Shown here in pieces: positions 9,401-17,899 of a DNA stretch of 64,000 nt. Numbering within the stretch: the first letter of the stretch is position 1; each line of letters begins with the position of its first letter. Source of the DNA: an uncultured bacterium. Its GTDB lineage: Bacteria > Myxococcota_A > Bradymonadia > UBA7976 > VGTA01. The translations under genes and the position numbers were made by a program. Below the pieces are notes generated by a model. It was not told the origin of the DNA. It was given only the letters and a program-made list of their open reading frames with translations, and ran no database searches. Location: the NCBI GenBank assembly GCA_943788935.1, contig CALSSE010000005.1, forward strand, positions 310,001 to 374,000, written 5' to 3'.

Positions 9401-10048
9401 ATCGCTTAGGCTAAGCTGAGCGATCTCTACCGCGTAGCCATCCTTTCCTGCTCCGTATCCCGAACCAAAACTCACTCGCTCACCTCCACTAGCGCCCCAC
9501 GCTCTGAAGGTTATACTCGTCGCGCCCTGAGGGATAAGTGCCCCCGGCTCATCACCCCAATTATTATCTGGCGCTTGCCACCACACGCCTCCCCAACCAA
9601 GCTCACCTGGCGTGTAACTGAAGTGATGACAGATGCCCTCCGCGCTCCCAACACCTTCAGGACACTCGAGGTCGGCCACGATATTTTCTACTTCTCCTTC
9701 GCCCATAAATCCGCTCGGAGAGAATACATCATCAAGGATAACTGGGAAACTTAATGGAGGCGGGGTATCTCCCCCGGTATCTCCTGCGTCTATTCCTGCG
9801 CTCATACCTCCTACTGTACCAGCAGTCATTCCTGCGCTCACTCCCGCTGCCTCTCCCCCTTCTTCACCAGCGACAGGTCCAATCCCGCCTGTCATCTCAC
9901 CTGCTAAGGGGAGACAATTAGCGCCGCTCCGTACAGTGTTATCAGGACAGCTCTCATCGCCACCTCCTGTGGTTTCACACCCATACACCATCATAGTGAA
10001 ACAGCAGGTTTTCCATAGGAGGGAGCCCAATAAATTATATCTCTTCAC
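6431..10048 (-). CDS. Multidomain GH16 beta-1,3-glucanase lipoprotein
   Basis: This surface glycoside hydrolase has 1205 residues. GTG 10046-10048 is chosen because AGAGGAG lies 8 bases before it; a TTG at 10090 would add 14 residues. VYGC with Cys 24 is a good lipobox. After a Gly/Ala-rich linker come these modules: two related beta-sandwich glycan-binding-like domains (about 97-260 and 345-503, both with NNWGDxPGxLI) around a Cys-rich spacer; a GC-D-A-N-DD-SC calcium-type motif (about 513-536); two copies of a domain with VYITGPFCxWC (about 540-645 and 831-945) flanking another CBM-like sandwich (653-820); and a C-terminal GH16 domain (about 958-1205). The GH16 motif GEIDIMEF places the nucleophile at E1080 and the acid/base at E1085. 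WSDEFNG and WPAFWMLG are typical of laminarinases. It is divergent from the ROK regulator, with a palindrome upstream. Confidence 0.93.
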   Translation of the reverse strand: MKRYNLLGSLLWKTCCFTMMVYGCETTGGGDESCPDNTVRSGANCLPLAGEMTGGIGPVAGEEGGEAAGVSAGMTAGTVGGMSAGIDAGDTGGDTPPPLSFPVILDDVFSPSGFMGEGEVENIVADLECPEGVGSAEGICHHFSYTPGELGWGGVWWQAPDNNWGDEPGALIPQGATSITFRAWGASGGERVSFGSGYGAGKDGYAVEIAQLSLSDSPRQYTIDLAGVPYDDIAGGFFWVTDESTSSIEFYIDELVMNSDSDAVVNPCTVGCSTVTSVLECAAPSYLDCRSVCEAEQVGGCSEVASTYRECIIEEGWRCVDGAVGASESCNSAYLALEECTGGPATVSLPFYLEEHFFMSGKMGEGEVIAEPCEDDSVSDTGACLKITWTPDGAEWVGFFFQYPENNWGDQPGLLIDSGATHVRYRAWGDQGGERMNFGVGIPEADGFNVDKGYSELSAEPQEDYLLLPEGITEISGAFSWYLENPTGAETVTIYLDDLEWRNDAPPNTGDSILGCTDPQATNFNNLAEEDDNSCQYSFSFSVDMTCAEVSFSTVYITGPFCEWCDGGYPLTDEDNDDVWTGSFSFPVGALEFKYMVDNFAYQENLIGDGDCAPITDGSSYANREINIVADGSVEHIYGRCTDCGDEPPTPPSSDFETVTFDDPEVTYSLIGFGGAEGSSVANDPLDAGNQVGRVIKSATAETWAGVTFATQENEAIGALPIDAENTRMSVKVYSSQAGIQVRLKADNSGDPTITVETEATITLTEGWEVLTFDFADQAAGTALLNPAATYDKLSIFFNFGVTGADAGEQTYYFDDVTFIGGTTPPPEPSDYDVTFEVDMTCPEAPESFNTVYITGPFCDWCAEGYALSDADSDGIWTGTFTFPSGALEYKLMVDNWASEENLVDDVQAGDGTCAPITDNSSYANRQITISADATVNPVYGRCSACMSGLGTDGILEEAEGWRLTWSDEFNGAENTPVDPLKWTHDVGGGGWGNAQLEHNTDRVENSFQNGNGYLSIKAMRESYQGNEYTSARLKTQGLFTQQFGRFEAKIKMPYGQGLWPAFWMLGNDIETVGWPNCGEIDIMEFRGQTLNESSGALHGPGYSGGSSLYSNRPSNSSLAAGFHTYAVEWSPTSIKWYVDDDLYMEHSTNDIPQGTQWVFDHEFFMILNVAVGGTFLGNPDGSTVFPQEMLVDYVRVYEAVITGP

Positions 10049-10107
10049 GATAAGTCTCCTCTGCAATATATGATTTATTGTGTGATTCAATAATCACTAG
10101 CAATCAG

Positions 10108-10132
10108 ACTTTGTTTTTTTATCAAACAAAGT
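10108..10132. promoter_or_regulatory. Palindrome 1, probable ROK operator near the GH16 gene
   Basis: Nine-base arms ACTTTGTTT (10108-10116) and AAACAAAGT (10124-10132) are perfect complements with a 7-base spacer. The site lies 60 bases upstream of the leftward GH16 start, where that promoter should be. A second copy of the same pattern sits at 10254-10278. ROK-family repressors bind AT-rich palindromes of this size, so this is probably an operator for the adjacent ROK protein. Confidence 0.65.
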
Positions 10133-10253
10133 ATTGACCGCGTTTGTTTCTAATACTAAGCTAGGTATAAGATACACTCATGTCAAAACTTATTTACAGT
10201 AGTCACCCTCCATAAAATCTTTCATTTAGAGACTAAAAGACTACAGAATTATT

Positions 10254-10278
10254 ACTTTGTTAAGCACCAAAACAAAGG
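10254..10278. promoter_or_regulatory. Palindrome 2, probable ROK operator at the ROK gene start
   Basis: ACTTTGTT (10254-10261), nine bases, then AACAAAG (10271-10277) repeats the pattern of palindrome 1 (ACTTTGTT-N9-AACAAAG) with only the last base of the right arm differing. It covers the ribosome-binding region of the ROK gene, so binding here would block its transcription or translation and give autoregulation. This is inference from position and symmetry. Confidence 0.6.
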
Positions 10279-10281
10279 ATA

Positions 10282-11556
10282 GTGAAAACTCTTTACCCTA
10301 ATGACCTAAAGGTGTTCACTTTGACAGATCGCTATAAAAACCTCTTCAGTACTCTAGACCAAAGCGCTCTGAGCAGAGCTGACAAGGTCCACCTTCGCGA
10401 CCAAAATCTAGCTTTACTCTTAAGGAAAATTTGGGCGGGCCATGAGACAACTCGGGCGACTTTAGCGAGACAGACAGGTCTCAGTCGGTCATCCGTGTCT
10501 TCCTTAGTCGATCACCTAATCGATATGCGACTCGTCGAGGAGCGAGGAGAAGGCATCTCTACAGGGGGCCGTAAACCTACGATCCTGAGATTTAATTACC
10601 AATCAAAGTTTATATTAGGACTAGATATTGGCGCCTCCCATTTAGGAGCGATAATCATCGACCTTAATGGACAAGTGATCTCATGGCGGCAAGAACCCGC
10701 TCCTGTTCGACTTCAGCCCGCCCAATCTCTTCATCAGCTGAATCGGTTGATCCAAGAGATACTCGATGAGTCGATTACAAACCGAGATCAACTCTTAGGG
10801 GTCGGGATCGCTGTCCCGAGCCCGATATCACCACAGAATCCCCAATATCTTTCTCCGACCTTTATGCCGACTTGGCGCGATATTAACCTCATAGAGTCGA
10901 TCTCAATCCCTGATAACATACCGCTTTTAATCGATAATGACGCTAATGTAGGAGCCCTCGCCGAAGTGTGGTGGGGAGCTGGCCAAGGCTGTAATCAGTT
11001 AGCCTTCATTAAACTCGGAACCGGAGTAGGAGCAGGGTTTATTATTGATGGAAAGGTCTTCCGAGGACACGGCGGTTCCGCTGGAGAGCTCGGTCACATG
11101 GTGATCGACCCCGAGGGACCAACCTGTGTCTGTGGACTTCAAGGTTGCTTAGTCACCTTTGTGGGCTCACAGCCTATTCTCAAACATGCCCAAAAATTAG
11201 GTCTTGAGCACCAAAAGATCACCGATCTCTTGAGCGCTTTGAAAGAGGGAGATCCCATCGCCCGCGATGTGATCTCTTCAGTCGCTAAATCTCTAGGACT
11301 AGCGGTCGCTGGCTTAATGAATATGATGAATCCAGAGAGGGTGATCCTCGGAGGTGATCTCGCGCTCGCTGGGGACTCGCTCTTACATCCGCTACGAGAG
11401 TGTGTTCAGACCCGAAGTCTGTGGAGCGCGATCTCGAATAGTAATATCGTAACGAGTACTCTAGGAGAGCAAGTGATCGCCCTCGGTGCAGCGACCTCTA
11501 TCCTACAGCGGACGCTGACCCAGCCTAACCAGGTGTTTACACAGTGGCGGGGATAA
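10282..11556 (+). CDS. ROK-family transcriptional regulator
   Basis: This is a sugar-responsive regulator of the NagC/XylR type, 424 residues long. A winged helix-turn-helix lies at about residues 40-95 (TRATLARQTGLSRSSVSSLVDHL). It is followed by the ROK domain with a phosphate-loop-like start (GLDIGASHLGAII), the LIDNDANVGALAE segment, GVGAGFIIDG, and the zinc motif GHMVIDPEGPTCVCGLQGCL. After that motif the usual CLE is CLV, so one family residue is changed. The GTG at 10282 has AAAGGA very close upstream; a TTG at 10321 with AAAGG at good spacing is a real alternative. It stands first in the glucan operon and divergent from the GH16 gene, and two matching palindromes lie in the shared upstream region. 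It probably represses both units until a glucan-derived sugar binds. Confidence 0.9.
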   Translation: MKTLYPNDLKVFTLTDRYKNLFSTLDQSALSRADKVHLRDQNLALLLRKIWAGHETTRATLARQTGLSRSSVSSLVDHLIDMRLVEERGEGISTGGRKPTILRFNYQSKFILGLDIGASHLGAIIIDLNGQVISWRQEPAPVRLQPAQSLHQLNRLIQEILDESITNRDQLLGVGIAVPSPISPQNPQYLSPTFMPTWRDINLIESISIPDNIPLLIDNDANVGALAEVWWGAGQGCNQLAFIKLGTGVGAGFIIDGKVFRGHGGSAGELGHMVIDPEGPTCVCGLQGCLVTFVGSQPILKHAQKLGLEHQKITDLLSALKEGDPIARDVISSVAKSLGLAVAGLMNMMNPERVILGGDLALAGDSLLHPLRECVQTRSLWSAISNSNIVTSTLGEQVIALGAATSILQRTLTQPNQVFTQWRG

Positions 11557-11562
11557 GATTCG

Positions 11563-12486
11563 ATGCCTCTCTTCTTCAATAAATGGCAACGCCATATCCA
11601 TGAATTTTACAGGACTTTGGGGGTCTCTCTGGGGATCTCTCTGTTCATGGTCATTTCATGCTTAGGGTGCCAATCAGAGCCGGTTCCTGCTAGAAAACCC
11701 AATATTATAGACGCTAATATTGCTGAGAGTACACGAACCGAGTGGCGCTTGTTATGGAGTGATGAGTTCAACTCTTCTACTCGAACAGTGATCGACCCTC
11801 AAAAATGGCGCTATGATGTTGGCGGGCATGGGTGGGGTAATCAACAGCTTGAGTTTAACACAGACCGTGACGTCAATGCCTTACAAAGCGGCGATGGTTA
11901 CTTAGAGTTAATCGCTCGTAAGGAGAGGTTTCAAGGTAATGAGTATACCTCAGCGAGAATCAATACTAAGGCATTGTTCGATGTACAATATGGTCGCGTA
12001 GAAGCTCGTATTCAGCTCCCGAAAGGGCGAGGGGTTTGGCCGGCATTTTGGATGTTAGGGAGTAATTTTCCTAACGCTGTTTGGCCGACATGTGGGGAAA
12101 TTGACATTATGGAATATCGCGGTCAAAGACTCCGAGAGTCAACGGGCGCTATTCATGGACCTGGGTATTCAGGAGGAGAGTCAATCGGCGGGCTCCATCA
12201 GAGCAGTTCAGACCTCAGCGAGGCTTTTCATCTCTATTCCGTTGAATGGTCGGCGAGAGAGATCAAATGGTATGTGGATGACTCACTATTCTTAAGCATA
12301 GATCCCAGTATGATCCCCAAAAGCGCCGAATGGCCTTTTGATCAACCCTTTTTTCTCATCCTCAATGTGGCGATTGGAGGGCATTACGTGGGTAGCCCTG
12401 ATGAGAGCACGATATTCCCACAAACAATGCTTGTAGATTACGTGCGCGTATATCAAGCAGCGAGCTTAAGTGAGAATCCACAATGA
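11563..12486 (+). CDS. GH16 beta-1,3-glucanase lipoprotein (laminarinase)
   Basis: This single-domain GH16 enzyme has 307 residues. Its signal sequence ends VISCLGC, with Cys 33 or Cys 36 as lipid anchor. The catalytic domain runs from about residue 60 to 300. It has WSDEFNSS near its start, WPAFWMLGS, and the catalytic GEIDIMEY with E179 (nucleophile) and E184 (acid/base). It is clearly related to the GH16 domain of the large leftward gene (the shared GNEYTSAR, AIHGPGYSGG and VLVDYVRVY-type segments), so the pair may have come from a duplication. It follows the ROK gene by 6 bases and overlaps the next gene by ATGA, so it is co-transcribed. It would cut beta-1,3-glucan at the cell surface or in the periplasm. 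Confidence 0.93.
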   Translation: MPLFFNKWQRHIHEFYRTLGVSLGISLFMVISCLGCQSEPVPARKPNIIDANIAESTRTEWRLLWSDEFNSSTRTVIDPQKWRYDVGGHGWGNQQLEFNTDRDVNALQSGDGYLELIARKERFQGNEYTSARINTKALFDVQYGRVEARIQLPKGRGVWPAFWMLGSNFPNAVWPTCGEIDIMEYRGQRLRESTGAIHGPGYSGGESIGGLHQSSSDLSEAFHLYSVEWSAREIKWYVDDSLFLSIDPSMIPKSAEWPFDQPFFLILNVAIGGHYVGSPDESTIFPQTMLVDYVRVYQAASLSENPQ

Positions 12487-14255
12487 ACAGTCTCCACTTA
12501 GCCGCTCCCCCATCCTCTCTCTCTCATCAGAGAGATCAGTCTCAGAGAGATCAGTCTCAGAGAGATCAGTCTCAGAGAGATCAGTCATCACTTGGCTGGT
12601 TGCTCATCATAACCCTCTGTTGTTTATGTGCTCTCTCTTGCCGAAGAGATCGAGCTGAACAGCGAGAAGATGTGTTGGTTGTCAGCGTTGAGCAGCACAG
12701 CTCATGGATTAGAAACTTTAACCCTTTCTCACCCAATGCTAGGCGTTTTACTCGAGCAGGGGTCTATGAACCTCTCATGATTCATAACAGCGTCACCGGA
12801 GAGCTCACCCCTTGGCTTGCCACTGCTTACGAGTGGAATCAAGACTACACCGAGCTCAGCTTCACGATTCGGAGAGGGGTTAAGTTCTCTGATGGGACCC
12901 CGCTCACTCCCCGAGATGTCGTCTTTAGCTTTATGTATCTGCAACGATATCCCGCCCTTGATATATCTGGGCTGTGGAGCATTATATCGAGCGTTGAAGA
13001 GAGCGCCAATCATCAGGTAACAGTCATCCTTAATGAGCCTTTTCAGCCTAAACTGCATGATATCGCTCAACATATCATAGTTCCTTCAGCGATCTGGTCC
13101 AAGATCACCGATCCTGTTGCTTTCACTAATCCACATCCAGTGGGAAGTGGACCCTTCACTGAAGTCAACGTCTTCCGATCGCAAGTCTTTGAGTTGAGCC
13201 GTAACCCACATTATTGGAGAAAAGGTCGACCCGCGATCCGCTCTCTCAGATTTCCTGCTTTCCCCTCCAATGATCAAGCAAACCTAGCCCTCGTCACTGG
13301 AGAAATTGATTGGGCGGGTAACTTTGTTCCCGCTATCGATCGGACCTTCATCGCCCCTGATCCTAACCAAAGACACTATTGGTTTCCTCTCGTCGGGAGT
13401 ATGGTCAACCTTATCTCGAATACCCAAACACCGCCGTTTGATCAACTCAAGGTGCGACGAGCACTCAGTGAAGCGATCGATAGAGAGCGAGTCGTCGAGA
13501 TCGCTATGTACAGCTATACTAGACCGGCGGACAGCACCGGTCTCAGCGATGGCTTCCAAAAATATCATGATGAGTCCATCTCTCATGACTATCAATGGGC
13601 TGATTATAATCCGACTCATGCCATTAAGCTCCTCCGAGATGCTGGTTTAAGACGAGATCACAGAGGATGGTATCTACCTGAATCACAAGATCCCATCTCT
13701 CTGACGATTGATGTGGTCAGCGGGTGGTCAGATTGGGTCAGAGCCGCTCAAGTGATCTCTCATCAGCTAAGGGAGATCGGGATTGACGCTCGAGTGAGAA
13801 CCTCTGAGTTCAGCTCATGGTTTGACCGACTAAGGAGTGGACGCTTTGAGTTGGCGATCGCCTGGGCAGATGATCGTGGCTCTCCCTATGAGTATTATCG
13901 ATGGTTGATGGGCAGTGAGACCGTGAAGCCTGTAGGAGAGAGCGCTGCCGGAAACTTTCATCGTTTTGGGGACCGAGCAGCGGATCTACTCCTCGCTCAG
14001 CTTAAGCGTGGCACCAGCAAAGCTCAAGAACAGGCTTTAGTAAACCTCCTTCAGCGTCGTTATGCCCAGCTTACTCCGGTAATCCCTCTCTTCCCTAACC
14101 CTCAATGGGGGGCTGCAAACCGTCAGCGGATCACGGGGTTTCCCAGCCAAGCAGACCCTTATGCGCCGCTCTCTCCGAACCGTGAACCGGAGTGTCTTCT
14201 CGTCTTTGATCGTTTAAAACCTCGAGCCTCATTAGCTCATGGGGGAGAGCGCTGA
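12483..14255 (+). CDS. ABC transporter substrate-binding lipoprotein, family 5 (Opp/Dpp type)
   Basis: This is the extracytoplasmic solute-binding protein of an Opp/Dpp-like importer, 590 residues. It carries the family-5 features LTPWLATAYEWNQDYTELSFTIRRGVKFSDG, DVVFSF and GSGPF. The signal region ends ALSC with Cys 53 as the lipid anchor. The n-region is unusually long because a 15-base repeat encodes RDQSQ four times before the hydrophobic core. The start overlaps the upstream GH16 stop by ATGA. Family-5 proteins bind peptides or oligosaccharides such as cello- and laminari-oligomers. With two GH16 enzymes and a GH1 enzyme in the same operon, beta-gluco-oligosaccharides are the likely cargo. 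That is inferred from context and not from binding residues. Confidence 0.9.
   Translation: MNSLHLAAPPSSLSHQRDQSQRDQSQRDQSQRDQSSLGWLLIITLCCLCALSCRRDRAEQREDVLVVSVEQHSSWIRNFNPFSPNARRFTRAGVYEPLMIHNSVTGELTPWLATAYEWNQDYTELSFTIRRGVKFSDGTPLTPRDVVFSFMYLQRYPALDISGLWSIISSVEESANHQVTVILNEPFQPKLHDIAQHIIVPSAIWSKITDPVAFTNPHPVGSGPFTEVNVFRSQVFELSRNPHYWRKGRPAIRSLRFPAFPSNDQANLALVTGEIDWAGNFVPAIDRTFIAPDPNQRHYWFPLVGSMVNLISNTQTPPFDQLKVRRALSEAIDRERVVEIAMYSYTRPADSTGLSDGFQKYHDESISHDYQWADYNPTHAIKLLRDAGLRRDHRGWYLPESQDPISLTIDVVSGWSDWVRAAQVISHQLREIGIDARVRTSEFSSWFDRLRSGRFELAIAWADDRGSPYEYYRWLMGSETVKPVGESAAGNFHRFGDRAADLLLAQLKRGTSKAQEQALVNLLQRRYAQLTPVIPLFPNPQWGAANRQRITGFPSQADPYAPLSPNREPECLLVFDRLKPRASLAHGGER
12526..12585 (+). 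repeat. 15-bp tandem repeat, 4 copies, inside the SBP signal region
   Basis: The unit CTCAGAGAGATCAGT occurs four times head to tail (the first copy begins ATC). The unit length is a multiple of three, so changes in copy number keep the frame and only lengthen or shorten the positive/polar n-region of the lipoprotein signal. Confidence 0.95.
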
Positions 14256-15235
14256 TGGCATTTGTATTTAAAAGACTCGCCCTCTACTTAATCGCCCTCG
14301 TTGTCTCGCTTATTCTCAACTTCCTCTTGCCGCGAATGATGCCAGGAGATCCCGTAGGGACAATGTTTGCGCGCTTTAGAGGTCGTCTCTCTCCGGAGGC
14401 GATGGACGCTCTACAGCAGAGTTTAGGCTTCACTGGAGAGAGTCTATTAGATCAATTTTGGAGCTACCTGTCCGCTCTCTCTAGCGGGGACCTCGGCCTC
14501 TCTGTCGCTCACTTCCCGACGCCGGTGACCGAAGTGATTAGCGCTGGTTTGTGGTGGACCTTGTGGCTCGCCGGGATCTCGGTGTTAATCTCTTTTACTC
14601 TAGGTACAGCCCTCGGGATATTTATCGCTTGGCGGCGAGGAGGAGTCCTCGATCAAACTCTACCTCCGCTCTTCGCTCTCTTGGGCGCTTTCCCATATTT
14701 TTGGTTAGCGATGCTCCTCCTCTGGGTATTTGGTTTTCAGCTCGGCTGGTTTCCCCTACGCCACGCTTATGGAGATGATCTAGAGCCTGGATGGACATGG
14801 CTGTTTATCTCCGATATGTTCCGACATGCCGCTTTACCAGCGCTCAGTATTGTCCTCGCGACTCTCGGTGGATGGATGCTGAGTATGCGTAACACCATGA
14901 TCAGCGTCTTGGGAGAAGACTATATCACTCTCGCTCAAGCGAAGGGACTCTCCTCTCGACAAGTCATGCTACGCTACGCAGCGCGAAACGCCATTTTACC
15001 CAACCTCACCGGCTTTGGGATGGCGATCGGCTTTGTGGTGAGTGGCTCACTGCTCACCGAGATCGTGTTCTCATACCCTGGTCAAGGATACTTGCTCGTT
15101 CAAGCAGTGCGCGCCCAAGACTACCCGCTGATGCAAGGGCTATTTTTAACGATTACACTCTCCGTACTCTTCGCTAACTGGCTCCTCGATATCCTCTATG
15201 CTGTCCTCGATCCACGCACTCGGAGGTCGACATGA
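14255..15235 (+). CDS. ABC transporter permease, DppB/OppB type
   Basis: This first membrane subunit of the oligosaccharide/peptide-type importer has 326 residues. It opens with the usual RLALYLIALVVSLILNFLLPRMMPGDP of the family. It shows about six hydrophobic helices and the binding-protein-dependent transport loop (DYITLAQAKGLSSRQVMLRYAARNAILP), which contacts the ATPase. The start codon overlaps the previous stop by one base (TGATG), which indicates translational coupling. It pairs with the next permease. Confidence 0.93.
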   Translation: MAFVFKRLALYLIALVVSLILNFLLPRMMPGDPVGTMFARFRGRLSPEAMDALQQSLGFTGESLLDQFWSYLSALSSGDLGLSVAHFPTPVTEVISAGLWWTLWLAGISVLISFTLGTALGIFIAWRRGGVLDQTLPPLFALLGAFPYFWLAMLLLWVFGFQLGWFPLRHAYGDDLEPGWTWLFISDMFRHAALPALSIVLATLGGWMLSMRNTMISVLGEDYITLAQAKGLSSRQVMLRYAARNAILPNLTGFGMAIGFVVSGSLLTEIVFSYPGQGYLLVQAVRAQDYPLMQGLFLTITLSVLFANWLLDILYAVLDPRTRRST

Positions 15236-16206
15236 ATCGAACCTCATGGCTACTAGATATATGGTATAACCCTAAGGCTCGTTGCGGCTTTCTCATTTTA
15301 GGAGGCTTGGCGTCTTTAGCGATTTTCGGTCCACTCTTCGTGAGCGACCCTAGTCTCTCCGTCGCTAGACCTCACCTCTCTCCTAGCTGGACACACTTAC
15401 TTGGAACCACCGGTCAGGGACAAGATGTGTGGGCACAGACGGTTGTTGGAGCTGGCTTGACGCTTACGATTGGGTTCACTGTAGGATTGCTCGTAACCGT
15501 TATTGGCGCCATTATCGGGGTGATCTCTGGTTATTTGGGTGGGCTCACCGATGAGCTGATCACCGCTCTAGTGAACGTATTTTTGGTGATCCCCGGCCTC
15601 CCCTTGGCGATTATATTAGCCGCCTACTTGCCAACGGGTCCACTGAGTATGGTAGCGATCCTTACGGTCACCGGTTGGGCTTGGACCGCTCGGGTAGTGC
15701 GCGCCCAAACGATGACTCTGCGTGGTAAAGACTTTGTTCGTAGCGCCTCCCTGATCGGTGAACCGCTATGGCGAATCATCCTCGTTGAGCTTCTCCCCCA
15801 TATGGCATCCCTTCTCCTCTCTACCTTCATTGGGACTACTATCTATGCGATTGGTGCTCAAGTAGGTTTGGAGTTTCTCGGTCTCGGTGACATGGGATCA
15901 GTAACCTGGGGAACGAACCTTTATTGGGCTGCGAACGATCAGGCACTGCTCACTCGAGCATGGTGGACCTATGTCCCAACCGGTGTAGGGATCGCCCTCG
16001 TTGGCTTCTCGCTAGCACTCATCAACTTCGGACTCGATGAGGTCACTAACCCCCGACTCAGCGTTGACCGAATATGGAGATCAAGACTTCATCAGCTCGG
16101 GGTGACACCGACCAGCCTTACCGCCAAAGTTGAATTGAGATCATCAACGGCGACATCAAACTCAGCTGCTGAAATAGCTAATAAGAGAGGAGTCAGAGAT
16201 GAATAA
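15232..16206 (+). CDS. ABC transporter permease, DppC/OppC type
   Basis: This second membrane subunit of the importer has 324 residues. It has the family layout: an N-terminal helix, the HLLGTTGQGQDVWAQTVVGA segment, and the ATPase-contacting loop (RAQTMTLRGKDFVRSASLIGEPLWRIILVELLPH). It overlaps the upstream permease by four bases (ATGA) and the ATPase gene by eight. The last 50 residues are a polar cytoplasmic tail, longer than usual, of no known role. Confidence 0.93.
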   Translation: MNRTSWLLDIWYNPKARCGFLILGGLASLAIFGPLFVSDPSLSVARPHLSPSWTHLLGTTGQGQDVWAQTVVGAGLTLTIGFTVGLLVTVIGAIIGVISGYLGGLTDELITALVNVFLVIPGLPLAIILAAYLPTGPLSMVAILTVTGWAWTARVVRAQTMTLRGKDFVRSASLIGEPLWRIILVELLPHMASLLLSTFIGTTIYAIGAQVGLEFLGLGDMGSVTWGTNLYWAANDQALLTRAWWTYVPTGVGIALVGFSLALINFGLDEVTNPRLSVDRIWRSRLHQLGVTPTSLTAKVELRSSTATSNSAAEIANKRGVRDE

Positions 16207-17881
16207 GTCTAAGTCTGCGCTCCTCACAGTCTCCGAACTCAGCGTTGGTTATTTGGATGAAAAAGAGTGTAGCACCGCCGTTGATAATGTCTCTTTTGAC
16301 ATACACTCAGGAGAGCTCTTCGCTCTCGTCGGGGAGTCAGGGTGTGGCAAGAGCACATTGATTGGAGCGCTCCTGCGTACTCTTCGTCCTCCAGGAGTGA
16401 TCATCGGAGGACGAGCGATCTTTGGAGAGGTTGACCTGCTCACTGCCGAAGAAGAGCGACTCTCTCAGTTGAGGTGGAGTGAGCTCTCTCTCGTTCCTCA
16501 GAGCGCTATGAACGCCCTTAACCCTGTATTAAGCGTGTATCAGCAATTCCGCGATGTCCTCCGCGCTAATGAGTCATCGATGAGCGCCTCCACTATGGGG
16601 GAACAGCGATTAATCACCACAGTGACCGAGGCCTTGGAATTAGTTGAACTCTCAGCTGACGTACTAAACCTCTATCCCCATCAACTCTCAGGAGGGATGC
16701 GTCAACGGGTCGCGATCGCTCTCGCTCTCATCTTAAAGCCTGACCTAATCATCATGGATGAGCCAACCACAGCCTTGGATGTTATCGTTCAAGCAGACAT
16801 CATGAACATGGTGATTCGGCTCAAAGATCTATTCGGTTTCTCCATACTACTGATCACTCATGATCTACCTCTAGTACTCTCCCTCGCTGATCGAGTCGGC
16901 GTAATGCGAGATGGGCAGTTACTGACCATCGCCACCCCCGTTCAGCTCCTCACCCAAGACCTCCCTCCCTATATCGCTCAGTTAATAGAGGTCTCTAAGG
17001 CTCCAATGAGGTCTAATGATTCAGAGCCCTCTATTTCTCCTGAAGAGGAAGGGCGACTTCTAACGCTCTCTGCGAGAGGTTTGGTGAAAGAATACCGACA
17101 AGGAGGTCTGTGGAGAAAGAAGCGCAAGCGAATCCTTAATGGGGTTAACCTCGACCTCTATCGAGGAGAGACGCTAGCCCTCGTAGGAGCATCAGGGAGC
17201 GGAAAGAGTACACTGGCTCGACTCCTCACCCTTATGGAAGCCCCCACCAGCGGAACGCTTAGTTTAGGTCAGGTCCCCCTTAACGCTCACCGGGTGAGCC
17301 TCTCCTTTAGGGCGAAGGTGCAGATGGTGTTTCAAGACCCTTTTGGCGCCCTCAATCCGGTTCACAATATCGCCTATCATCTCCAACGTCCGCTCAAGCT
17401 CCATCATCAGCTCAGTGACCTTGAACTAAGACGAAGAGCGCTCGAGCTCTTGGAGAGTGTTGGGCTCTCCCCTGCCGGTGACTTTATTGACCGTCACCCC
17501 CACGCTTTGTCCGGAGGACAACGCCAAAGAGTCTGTATCGCTAGAGCGCTCGCGAGTGAACCGGAAGTCCTCATCGCTGATGAGCCGACCTCCATGCTCG
17601 ATGTCTCCTTGAGAGAAGAGCTTCTCACCCTCCTGAGGGGCTTGATTAAAGATCGAAACCTCAGCCTCCTCTTGATCACCCATGACCTCATCACCGCCCA
17701 AGCGCTCGCTGATCGGGTAATGATCCTCAAAGAGGGGATGGTCATCGAGACCGGAAGCGTCTCTCAAGTCTTCAGCGCACCACAGCACCCATATACCCAG
17801 CAGTTGATCGAGGCCACTCCTCGCCCTCCTGACCCTGTTCATCTATCAACCTCATCCTCAGCAAACACCTCTATTATTTGA
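16199..17881 (+). CDS. Fused double ABC ATPase (DppD-DppF type)
   Basis: This 560-residue protein holds two ABC nucleotide-binding domains, so a single gene supplies both ATPases of the importer. Domain 1 has Walker A GESGCGKST (45-53), signature LSGGMRQRV and Walker B IIMDEPTTAL. Domain 2 has Walker A GASGSGKST (about 330-338), signature LSGGQRQRV and Walker B LIADEPTSML. Each has the switch His after a LLITHDL segment. Opp/Dpp systems more often encode the two ATPases separately, although fusions are well known. All catalytic motifs are intact. It overlaps the preceding permease and is 18 bases before the GH1 gene. Confidence 0.95.
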   Translation: MNKSKSALLTVSELSVGYLDEKECSTAVDNVSFDIHSGELFALVGESGCGKSTLIGALLRTLRPPGVIIGGRAIFGEVDLLTAEEERLSQLRWSELSLVPQSAMNALNPVLSVYQQFRDVLRANESSMSASTMGEQRLITTVTEALELVELSADVLNLYPHQLSGGMRQRVAIALALILKPDLIIMDEPTTALDVIVQADIMNMVIRLKDLFGFSILLITHDLPLVLSLADRVGVMRDGQLLTIATPVQLLTQDLPPYIAQLIEVSKAPMRSNDSEPSISPEEEGRLLTLSARGLVKEYRQGGLWRKKRKRILNGVNLDLYRGETLALVGASGSGKSTLARLLTLMEAPTSGTLSLGQVPLNAHRVSLSFRAKVQMVFQDPFGALNPVHNIAYHLQRPLKLHHQLSDLELRRRALELLESVGLSPAGDFIDRHPHALSGGQRQRVCIARALASEPEVLIADEPTSMLDVSLREELLTLLRGLIKDRNLSLLLITHDLITAQALADRVMILKEGMVIETGSVSQVFSAPQHPYTQQLIEATPRPPDPVHLSTSSSANTSII

Positions 17882-17899
17882 CTAAGAACGAGCTTATCT

